Part shown: in pieces, positions 1 to 5,014 of the stretch | Layout: every line of letters starts with the position of its first letter | How positions within the stretch are numbered: position 1 is the stretch's first letter | From: Planctomycetia bacterium | GTDB lineage: Bacteria; Planctomycetota; Phycisphaerae; Phycisphaerales; UBA1924 | Length of the DNA: 7,282 bases | Reading direction: 5' to 3' | NCBI GenBank assembly: GCA_005776545.1 | Contig: SXOY01000140.1 | Coordinates: 1 to 7,282 of the forward strand | Made by a program: the position numbers and the translations under genes | Notes under the pieces: model-generated | Databases searched by the model: none | What the model was told of the DNA's origin: nothing | Seen by the model: the letters and a program-made list of their open reading frames with translations, nothing else

Positions 1-13
1 CGGCGGACGACAT
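1..13 (-). CDS. Possible 5' end of the next gene, cut by the left edge
   Basis: An ATG on the minus strand at 13-11 opens a frame reading M-S-S-A before the window ends. It is preceded by an AAAGGA-like Shine-Dalgarno sequence 7 bases upstream, a better ribosome binding site than most in this window. It lies 92 bases downstream of the pgk stop and points the same way, so it could be the next gene of the same transcription unit. Only four codons are visible, so the product cannot be guessed. Nothing in them suggests the ATP synthase alpha subunit, but four residues cannot exclude it. Confidence 0.4.
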
Positions 14-33
14 AGGGAAATCCTTTAAGAAGG

Positions 34-96
34 GGCAGAGAACCGAGTAGATCTCAAATCTCAGATTTCAGATTTCAAGGTCAAAGGCAGAGAACC
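34..96. repeat. Pair of 11-bp direct repeats flanking a tandem array
   Basis: The 11-mer GGCAGAGAACC occurs at 34-44 and again at 86-96, 52 bases apart, in the short intergenic space after pgk. The 41 bases between the copies contain the 7-bp tandem array at 51-78. The arrangement (repeat, array, repeat) could come from slipped duplication or from insertion of a small element. No transposase or terminal inverted repeat is visible. Confidence 0.6.
51..78. repeat. Four 7-bp tandem units forming an imperfect palindrome
   Basis: Four consecutive heptamers fit AT(C/T)TCA(A/G): 51-57, 58-64, 65-71 and 72-78. Positions 51-61 and 63-73 are also inverted repeats of each other with a single mismatch around base 62, so the transcript downstream of pgk could fold into a long AU-rich hairpin. 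There is no run of U after it on the minus strand, so it is not a standard intrinsic terminator. It may stabilise the pgk mRNA 3' end or simply be a decaying intergenic repeat. Confidence 0.65.
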
Positions 97-105
97 AAAT
101 TCAGA

Positions 106-1314
106 TCAGGCGTTGTCGAGGAGTTCGACGCTTTCGAACTTTTTGCCTTCGAGCATTTCGAGGGATGCGCCGCCGCCGGTTGAGACGTGTTTGAAGCGGT
201 CGGCCATGTTGAGGAGTTCAACGGCGGATGCGGTGTCGCCGCCACCGACGACGCTCACGCAACCGATGCGCTGGGTTGCTTCGGCTACAGCCTTGGCAAC
301 TGCGTGCGTTCCTGCACGGAACTGCTGCCACTCGAAGACGCCCATCGGGCCGTTCCAGATCACAGTCTTGGCTTTGGACAAGATCGTGGCGTACTGCATC
401 TGGGTCTTAAGACCGATGTCCAGACCCATGTAGCCTGCGGGAATGTTGTCTTCGAAGGTACGGATTTCGGTGGTGTGCTCAGAGAACTGGGTAGAGCAGA
501 TGTGATCGACTGGCAGGTAGAGCTGGGTCTTGAGCTTGCTGGCAAGCTCGAGAGTCTTCTTGGCTTCAGTCACGCGATCTTCTTCAACCTTGCTCGCGCC
601 GGTCTGACGACCAAGTGCACGGAGGAAGGTGTAGGCCATTGCGCCGCCGACGATGACAGCATCGGCCTTTGGGAGCAAGTTTTCGATCGCGGCCATTTTG
701 TCAGAGACTTTGCTGCCGCCGAGAATGACGATGAAGGGTTCGGCAGGATTGTCGAGCGTGGCGGAGAGGAACTTGATTTCTTTTTCGACCAGGAAGCCGA
801 CGACCTTGGGCTTTGCGCCGAGGCTCTTGGGAACTGCGACCATGCTGGCTTCAGGGCGGTGACAGGTGCCAAAGGCATCGTTGCAGTAGACATCTGCACC
901 ATGGGAGAGTTTTGCGGCGAACGCAGCATCACCCTTTTTCTCTGCCTTGTGGAAGCGGACGTTTTCGAGCAGGACGACATCGCCAGACTTCATCGCGTTG
1001 ACAGCGGCCACGGCTTTGTCATCGATACAGTCATTAGACGGAAATGCAACGGGCTTTGAAAGCAGATCACCGAGTCGCTTGGCGACTGGCGCGAGCGAGA
1101 ATTCTTTTTCGAAGCCGGTGCCTTCGGGGCGGCCCAGGTGGCTGGTGAGGATGGCTTTGCCGCCACGGTCGATCACGCTCTTGATGGTGGGAAGAGCAGC
1201 TTTGATGCGACGATCATCGGAAATCTTGGAGCCATCAAGCGGGACGTTGAAGTCCACGCGAATGAAGACCTTCTTGCCAGCGACATCAACAGAGGCGATG
1301 TTTTTCTTAGGCAT
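106..1314 (-). CDS. pgk: Phosphoglycerate kinase
   Basis: This cytosolic glycolytic enzyme transfers phosphate from 1,3-bisphosphoglycerate to ADP, giving 3-phosphoglycerate and ATP. At 402 residues it has normal bacterial length and looks complete. Visible motifs in order are RVDFNVP (19-25) and SHLGRP (58-63) for triose substrate binding, ENVRF (117-121), DAFGTCHR (146-153) with the conserved substrate His-Arg pair, GGSKVSDK (199-206), WNGPMGVFE (320-328), GGGDT (357-361) and STGGGASLE (378-386) for the nucleotide and hinge side. After the His-Arg pair the sequence reads P-E-A-S, where common forms have A-H-A-S or A-Q-A-S. The ATG at 1314 has a GGGG-type ribosome site about 8 bases upstream. 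The gene starts 41 bases after the atpH stop with no clear terminator between them, so it is probably co-transcribed with the ATP synthase genes. The identification is certain; co-transcription is inferred. Confidence 0.98.
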   Translation of the reverse strand: MPKKNIASVDVAGKKVFIRVDFNVPLDGSKISDDRRIKAALPTIKSVIDRGGKAILTSHLGRPEGTGFEKEFSLAPVAKRLGDLLSKPVAFPSNDCIDDKAVAAVNAMKSGDVVLLENVRFHKAEKKGDAAFAAKLSHGADVYCNDAFGTCHRPEASMVAVPKSLGAKPKVVGFLVEKEIKFLSATLDNPAEPFIVILGGSKVSDKMAAIENLLPKADAVIVGGAMAYTFLRALGRQTGASKVEEDRVTEAKKTLELASKLKTQLYLPVDHICSTQFSEHTTEIRTFEDNIPAGYMGLDIGLKTQMQYATILSKAKTVIWNGPMGVFEWQQFRAGTHAVAKAVAEATQRIGCVSVVGGGDTASAVELLNMADRFKHVSTGGGASLEMLEGKKFESVELLDNA

Positions 1315-1355
1315 GGTGTGTTCCCCGGAAAGTCAAATTTGAGTGAGGCCCTGGC

Positions 1356-1964
1356 TCAGGCGGTGAGGATGGAATCGATTTTTGAGCGAAGTTTGGAAGC
1401 GCCTTCGAGCATGAGCTTTTCACGCATGCGACGGAGCTGAGTTGCAACGGAAGCGTCGATGAGCTGGTCGCCGATCTGGACCTTTACGCCGCCAATCATG
1501 GAGGGATCGGTGTATGGGTGAAGGACAACTTCCTTCTTCATTGCAGAGTTCAATCGCTCATTGATGAGTTGCAATTCTGCAGGACTTGCGACCTGTGCGG
1601 TGTAAACATCGGCTTCGACGCGACCGAAGGATTCCTGCACGAGTTGATCAAAGGCGGCGGCGATTGAACCGAGGTAGCCGAGGCGATTTTTGCGATTGAG
1701 GACCATCAGGAATCGCAGAGTCAGATCAGAGACTTTGCCTTCAAAGATCTTCTTGAGGCTGACAGCGCGGCGCTTTGCGGGGAAAACACGACTGGAAAGA
1801 AACTCGTTGAACATTTTGTCCGTGCGAGCGATTTCAAGAATGGCCTCGATCTCGCTGCTGGTTTGTTCAACTGCTTCTTTGCCGCCGCTTTTTTCGGCGA
1901 GCGAGAGTAGCGCTTTGGCGTAGATCATGGAGCCTGCATCGGCCTGGCTATCTGTGCTTGACAT
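1356..1964 (-). CDS. atpH: F-type ATP synthase delta subunit (OSCP family)
   Basis: This peripheral stalk subunit links the b-subunit stator to the top of the F1 head, on the cytoplasmic side. The protein has 202 residues, slightly longer than the usual 175-185 because of a short polar N-terminal lead. The N-terminal helical domain carries the YAKAL signature (15-19). The C-terminal family signature, IGG followed by VQIGDQLIDASV and QL, sits at 157-177. The ATG at 1964 has GGAG 8 bases upstream. The gene lies 30 bases after atpF, the normal order. It is followed by pgk and not by atpA, atpG, atpD and atpC, so delta is grouped here with the F0 genes while the other F1 subunits must be encoded elsewhere. 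The family assignment is secure from the signature and the position. Confidence 0.95.
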   Translation of the reverse strand: MSSTDSQADAGSMIYAKALLSLAEKSGGKEAVEQTSSEIEAILEIARTDKMFNEFLSSRVFPAKRRAVSLKKIFEGKVSDLTLRFLMVLNRKNRLGYLGSIAAAFDQLVQESFGRVEADVYTAQVASPAELQLINERLNSAMKKEVVLHPYTDPSMIGGVKVQIGDQLIDASVATQLRRMREKLMLEGASKLRSKIDSILTA

Positions 1965-1994
1965 GAGGAGTACTCCGGTGAAGTGTCGGTTGGA

Positions 1995-2576
1995 TCAGTT
2001 ACGAAGAGCCTGCATCTCGCCAAGAGATTCTTCGACGAGGCGGCTTTGGTCACCTGAGTTGATTTCGCGTTTGAGGATTTTTGCAGCAACATTGGAAGCG
2101 AGCATTGCAGTCTCATTGTAAATCTCGGCAACAGCCGCCTTACGGGCCGCGTCGATATCTTTCATGGCACGATCGCGAAGTGCGGAAAGTTCAACATCAG
2201 CCTTCGCACGCAGATCTGCGGCGAGTGCGGACTGCGCCGCTTTGGTTGTGTCGATCATCTTCTGTGCCTCAGCCCGTGCATCGGCGAGCGACTTGCTGTA
2301 CTGTTCAAGTGCGGCTTTAGCCTGACTACGGGCCATCTCCGCGCTCTCAATCTCTTCGCGAATCTTGTTTTCGCGGTCAGAAAGTCCCTTAGAGATCTTG
2401 GGCCAGACTACCACTTGCAGAAAGACCGCGACGATGGCAAACACCACCAAAGCAGTTACGCCGGTGGCGATTCCCTGGGCCTGGCTTGGAATTGCACCCA
2501 CCTCTTCGGAGGCTAGTGCTGTTGATGACGCTGCGAACGAAACAGAGAGGGCGAGTGACGTGTTGAGTTTTTTCAT
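1995..2576 (-). CDS. atpF: F-type ATP synthase subunit b, with signal-like N-terminus
   Basis: Subunit b is the stator stalk: a membrane anchor followed by a long dimeric helix that reaches delta. The protein has 193 residues. Residues 1-22 look like a cleavable signal peptide: M-K-K start, hydrophobic stretch, then A-L-A before S-E-E. The conserved membrane helix is at about 38-58 and ends in the typical V-V-W-P-K. A charged, alanine-rich helix then runs to about 170, opening with the common ISKGLSDRENKI stretch (61-72). The ATG at 2576 has GGAG 6 bases upstream, which supports keeping the signal-like region in the protein. Only one b-type gene is present, with no b' duplicate. The gene lies 75 bases after atpE and 30 before atpH. 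The family assignment is secure; cleavage of the N-terminus is inferred. Confidence 0.95.
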   Translation of the reverse strand: MKKLNTSLALSVSFAASSTALASEEVGAIPSQAQGIATGVTALVVFAIVAVFLQVVVWPKISKGLSDRENKIREEIESAEMARSQAKAALEQYSKSLADARAEAQKMIDTTKAAQSALAADLRAKADVELSALRDRAMKDIDAARKAAVAEIYNETAMLASNVAAKILKREINSGDQSRLVEESLGEMQALRN

Positions 2577-2615
2577 TTCAATCTCCGGTCTGGGTAGGGT
2601 TCAAATGCAGTGCCG

Positions 2616-2629
2616 CGGCGTTTCCGCCG
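2616..2629 (-). promoter_or_regulatory. GNRA-loop hairpin between atpE and atpF
   Basis: In the 75-base atpE-atpF gap the minus-strand transcript reads CGGCG-GAAA-CGCCG, a perfect 5-bp GC stem closed by a GAAA tetraloop, a very stable small hairpin. It starts 22 bases after the atpE stop and ends about 40 bases before the atpF start. No U-run follows, so it is not a complete terminator. A role in protecting or processing the mRNA, helping to keep c made in excess over b, is possible but inferred. Confidence 0.45.
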
Positions 2630-2651
2630 GGGCCTGCGAAAGACTTAAATA

Positions 2652-2951
2652 TCAGGCAGCAAGGAAGCCTGCAACGACTGCGAAGAGCGTTGCACCTTCG
2701 ATGAACACCGCGAGAATGATGGCGGCGGTCTGAACCTTGCCGGCCACTTCGGGCTGACGAGCGATTGACTCAGTTGCACCCTTGCCGATCAAGCCGATGC
2801 CGACACCAGCGCCAAGAACGGCGAGACCGCCACCGATAACGGCCAAGCCCTTACCAGTTGATGCACCGGTTGCAACGCCATCGGCGGCCTGGGCAACAGC
2901 GGGGAGAGCGAGCATAGCGGCGGATGCCACGAACGTGATGAGACTCTTCAT
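2652..2951 (-). CDS. atpE: F-type ATP synthase subunit c (proteolipid), with signal-like N-terminus
   Basis: Subunit c forms the rotating membrane ring that carries protons. From the ATG at 2951 the product has 99 residues, longer than the usual 70-85 because of an N-terminal signal-like segment (1-22, ending A-Q-A before A-D). An upstream in-frame ATG at 2975 is rejected: the strong AAAGAGG ribosome site lies at 2957-2963, 5 bases before the 2951 start. Helix 1 has the glycine-rich run GAGVGIG (47-53). The polar loop has RQPE (65-68), which contacts gamma and epsilon. The ion-carrying glutamate is E85 in helix 2. The Na+-type ligands seen in Ilyobacter (Gln in helix 1, Ser-Thr after the Glu) are Ile, Gly and Ala here, so proton coupling is expected. 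The gene has the longest gaps but one around it (91 bases before, 75 after), each with a small hairpin. Confidence 0.96.
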   Translation of the reverse strand: MKSLITFVASAAMLALPAVAQAADGVATGASTGKGLAVIGGGLAVLGAGVGIGLIGKGATESIARQPEVAGKVQTAAIILAVFIEGATLFAVVAGFLAA

Positions 2952-2956
2952 AGATA

Positions 2957-2963
2957 CCTCTTT
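2957..2963 (-). promoter_or_regulatory. Ribosome binding site that fixes the atpE start
   Basis: AAAGAGG on the minus strand lies 5 bases before the ATG at 2951. It is the best Shine-Dalgarno match in the ATP synthase cluster. It falls inside the reading frame opened by the alternative ATG at 2975, so that upstream start is unlikely. A strong site fits the high copy number of subunit c. Confidence 0.7.
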
Positions 2964-2997
2964 CCAGAGAAACACAAACTCGCACTAGTAGTGACAC

Positions 2998-3013
2998 CCT
3001 TCAAGCCCGAAGG
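2998..3013 (-). promoter_or_regulatory. Small hairpin between atpB and atpE
   Basis: In the 91-base gap after the atpB stop the transcript can form a 5-bp stem, CCTTC with GAAGG, around a 6-base loop. A second, weaker palindrome (CACTA-G-TAGTG) lies at 2983-2993, nearer the atpE ribosome site. No U-run follows. It may insulate or stabilise the atpE message; the evidence is structural only. Confidence 0.3.
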
Positions 3014-3042
3014 CAGGAAAAGCTCGGACCGTCTGCAACGCA

Positions 3043-3960
3043 TCAGTGTGCGTGCTCGTGACCGCTGGCATGCCCATGCTCGTGCTCATGGCCATGCTCT
3101 TCATGATGGTCCATCAACGCGATGAACACAGTTGTAAGAAATGTGAAAACAAAAGCCTGCATGAACGCTACAAAGAGCTCAAGCAGCATGATTCCAAACC
3201 CACCGATGATTGCAATAAGCGTCACCGGACCCTGCACTATCAGGCTTGATTTTACTACGGAGCCTGCGAACCCAATGAGCGTCGCGAGCAGAATGTGCCC
3301 GGCGGTCATGTTGGCAAACAAACGCATCGCCAGTGCGAATGGCTTGATGACAAGTTGACTTGCAAGTTCGAGCACAAACAAAAGTACGGATGCCGGGAAG
3401 GGTGCACCCGCAGTGAGATGCTTCAGATAGCCGCCGATCCCAAGCCTGCGAACTGCCACCACGTTGAAGAACACTGCGGCAATCAACGCCAGAACTCCGG
3501 TCACCCAGATATTCTGCGTTGCGGTGCCACCGATTGGCGTGGCATGGCTGGCCTTGAGGCTGGGTGAAACCAGATGAATAACGTCCAAAATGGGCACCAG
3601 GCCCAGAAGGTTGTTCACAAGAATAAAGAAGAAAATCGTCCACAGAAACGGCATCAACTTGGCGGTGCGGCTTCCCAAAAGCGGCTTGGCAACTTCATCT
3701 CGCATGTACACGCAGATCACTTCGATCATGTGTGCAAACTTATTGCTCGTTACGTAGCGACCTGTTCCTTCAGATGCGGGCCCTGTGCTGATCTTCTTGG
3801 CGGCCCAGGCACCAACAAGTATCAAAATCACAGCACTCAGCACCAAATTGCCCTGATTGCCAGACCAGAGCCACGTTCCATCTTCGCTCTTCAAATACAC
3901 GTGGTTGTACACGTGTTCAGCGGGATTTGCAAACGCAAGTACACCTGCTAGATTCGCCAT
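3043..3960 (-). CDS. atpB: F-type ATP synthase subunit a, with His-rich C-terminal tail
   Basis: Subunit a forms the proton half-channels against the c-ring. The protein has 305 residues, a little over the family norm of about 270 in E. coli. The essential arginine is R213 in the signature PFALAMRLFANMTAGH (207-222). E198, N217 and Q268 match the other conserved polar positions. At the positions of E. coli E219 and H245 the residues are swapped to H222 and E261, as in mitochondrial subunits. Membrane helices are visible at about 38-54, 104-124, 151-171, 189-225 and 245-282. The last 21 residues (285-305) contain ten histidines alternating with Glu, Gly and Ala; the expected topology puts this tail in the cytoplasm. 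The ATG overlaps the stop of the upstream atpI-like gene by one base (TAATG), indicating translational coupling. Confidence 0.97.
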   Translation of the reverse strand: MANLAGVLAFANPAEHVYNHVYLKSEDGTWLWSGNQGNLVLSAVILILVGAWAAKKISTGPASEGTGRYVTSNKFAHMIEVICVYMRDEVAKPLLGSRTAKLMPFLWTIFFFILVNNLLGLVPILDVIHLVSPSLKASHATPIGGTATQNIWVTGVLALIAAVFFNVVAVRRLGIGGYLKHLTAGAPFPASVLLFVLELASQLVIKPFALAMRLFANMTAGHILLATLIGFAGSVVKSSLIVQGPVTLIAIIGGFGIMLLELFVAFMQAFVFTFLTTVFIALMDHHEEHGHEHEHGHASGHEHAH

Positions 3961-4445
3961 TACGCTCTACTCCCATCCGAAACACCCACGGCTTTTGCCG
4001 GAGGATTACCGATTTGATTTGATTGCAACTCAAGACGCAAAGCCCGGACCCGATCAATTTTCGCCAGAAGCCATACTGCCGCGGCGGCTTCAATCATGAG
4101 CAATACGAATGTGCCCGACATGACTCCATACGCAACGGGCCGCTTCGCCAGCCCCTGCACGTGCGTAAGTACCAAAATCAACAATACAGAAATCATGGTC
4201 CTGGCCGCAGTACTTCCCAGCACCACCAGTCCAAATCGCTCCGGCGTAACTAGTGGCGGCCCAACCAAGGCTACCAATGCAACCAAGCTACACAATCCAA
4301 GTGCGATCCCAATCGAAACCAGTGTGCCCGTTGCACCTTCTTGCTGCGATGCAATTGCTAGCCCCAAAATTACAGACAGGACAACGCCGCCGATCATGAT
4401 CGCTGCGTATAGACCCTGTGGAATTTTGAGATCAGGTTCTGCCAA
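3960..4445 (-). CDS. atpI: AtpI-like ATP synthase accessory membrane protein
   Basis: The product has 161 residues with four clear hydrophobic helices at about 12-33, 42-63, 72-95 and 104-127 and a short polar C-terminus. The size, four-helix layout and place directly before atpB match the AtpI / ATP synthase I family, which is thought to help c-ring assembly. The sequence itself is weakly conserved, so the call rests largely on context. The start used is TTG at 4445, with GGAG 8 bases upstream (4454-4457). The frame stays open for about 80 bases further upstream but offers no ATG or GTG. The stop codon overlaps the atpB start by one base. A 127-base gap separates it from atpZ. Codon choice is less C-ending than in pgk and alaS, which fits modest expression. 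Confidence 0.72.
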   Translation of the reverse strand: MAEPDLKIPQGLYAAIMIGGVVLSVILGLAIASQQEGATGTLVSIGIALGLCSLVALVALVGPPLVTPERFGLVVLGSTAARTMISVLLILVLTHVQGLAKRPVAYGVMSGTFVLLMIEAAAAVWLLAKIDRVRALRLELQSNQIGNPPAKAVGVSDGSRA

Positions 4446-4572
4446 TGACGAGGCTCCAACACTCCAGATAGGAATCCGTACGGGTTTGTCCTGTAAAGGG
4501 CGGAATGATACTCCACTAGCCAGTCACAGGCGAGGACCGACAGGATCAACTCGCTAGATTCACCGAGCCAGG
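4446..4572 (-). other. 127-base atpZ-atpI spacer, no gene seen
   Basis: This is the longest gap in the cluster. The minus strand has a possible 5-bp stem GCGAG/CTCGC around a 15-base loop and a wider CTAGC/GCTAG pair at 4513-4554. A TTTACA hexamer (4493-4498) resembles a -35 box, but no good -10 box stands at the right distance, so I do not call a promoter. Part of the spacer is an open frame joined to the atpI-like gene, and an unusual upstream start could extend that protein. Confidence 0.35.
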
Positions 4573-4926
4573 TTACCTACGCGGCAGGTCATCTCGCCCT
4601 AATCGTTGTATCAGTCGCATTGTGCCTGCAATAAACCCCAACGTGATTCCAACTACCGTTCCATAAGGGGTCCATCCCAGCCAACGATCTAAACCCCAAC
4701 CGATAAGCCCTGCCGCACCAATTGTGCATAAAAAATCGATCCCAATTGCGAGCGGCTTCGCAATATCACCCAGTGCCGAGCCGATTGGCACTGAACGAGG
4801 CTTTTCTGCTCGCCGCGGTATGTCTCGCAAGACTTCAGGAATTTCTGGCGGAGGCAAAAACTGTCCGCCTTTTGGGCTTACGTCCTCTACGTTGTCGTCG
4901 CCACTCGATTCTCGGTAATCTGTCAT
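4573..4926 (-). CDS. atpZ: AtpZ family ATP synthase accessory protein
   Basis: The product has 117 residues. A polar, proline-rich N-terminal half (1-55) is followed by two membrane helices at about 58-78 and 88-106. The junction between them reads GWGLDRWLG, then T-P-Y, and helix 2 runs GITLGFIAGTMRL. This matches the AtpZ / ATPase gene 1 family, whose members have G-x-x-L-D-x-x-L-G-T-x-P followed by G-x-x-x-G-x-x-x-G. Family members sit before atpI-atpB and have been linked to synthase assembly or Mg2+/Ca2+ uptake with AtpI. It is the first gene of the cluster, 88 bases after alaS. The ATG at 4926 has only a distant AAAGG (13 bases away), and a small hairpin ends on its first base, so translation may be weak or regulated. 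The N-terminal extension before helix 1 is longer than in the usual short members. Confidence 0.85.
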   Translation of the reverse strand: MTDYRESSGDDNVEDVSPKGGQFLPPPEIPEVLRDIPRRAEKPRSVPIGSALGDIAKPLAIGIDFLCTIGAAGLIGWGLDRWLGWTPYGTVVGITLGFIAGTMRLIQRLGRDDLPRR

Positions 4927-4939
4927 TGCGATTACGCAA
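4926..4939 (-). promoter_or_regulatory. Hairpin abutting the atpZ start codon
   Basis: The minus strand reads TTGCG-TAAT-CGCAA, a 5-bp stem with a 4-base loop, whose last base is the A of the atpZ ATG. The only Shine-Dalgarno-like sequence, AAAGG (4940-4944), lies directly upstream of it and overlaps the palindrome CTTTGCAAAG (4941-4950). Folding would hide the space between ribosome site and start. A role in limiting atpZ translation is inferred. Confidence 0.4.
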
Positions 4940-4978
4940 CCTTTGCAAAGCTAGCAATGTATATGTCCGTGCAATTTG

Positions 4979-5014
4979 TTAGCATTGTGTCAGCGCAACC
5001 ATTCCTAATGCTAA
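4979..5014 (-). repeat. 8-bp inverted repeat just after the alaS stop
   Basis: TTAGCATT (4979-4986) and AATGCTAA (5007-5014) are perfect inverted repeats around a 20-base loop, beginning on the base next to the alaS stop codon. The stem is AT-rich and has no U-run after it, so as a terminator it is weak. It could equally be an operator or part of a promoter region for the ATP synthase genes, which start 53 bases further on. No sigma-70-like promoter with good spacing was found; TATACA at about 4954-4959 is the nearest -10-like hexamer. Confidence 0.4.

Noticed and set aside
1..105. Intrinsic terminator after pgk
   Set aside because: The palindrome at 51-73 is AU-rich and is not followed by a run of U on the minus strand.
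187..1059. 290-codon plus-strand open frame opposite pgk
   Set aside because: It lies wholly inside the certain pgk gene on the other strand, resembles no family, and is explained by the codon bias of pgk.
1967..1976. Perfect palindrome GGAGTACTCC over the atpH ribosome site
   Set aside because: It has no loop, so it cannot form a useful hairpin, and a 10-bp palindrome is easily chance around GGAG.
2952..2975. Longer atpE start at 2975
   Set aside because: The strong ribosome site at 2957-2963 lies inside this extension and serves the ATG at 2951, which begins a normal signal-like segment.
4446..4572. Internal promoter in the atpZ-atpI gap (TTTACA, TATCAT)
   Set aside because: The -35-like and -10-like hexamers are in the wrong order or at the wrong spacing.
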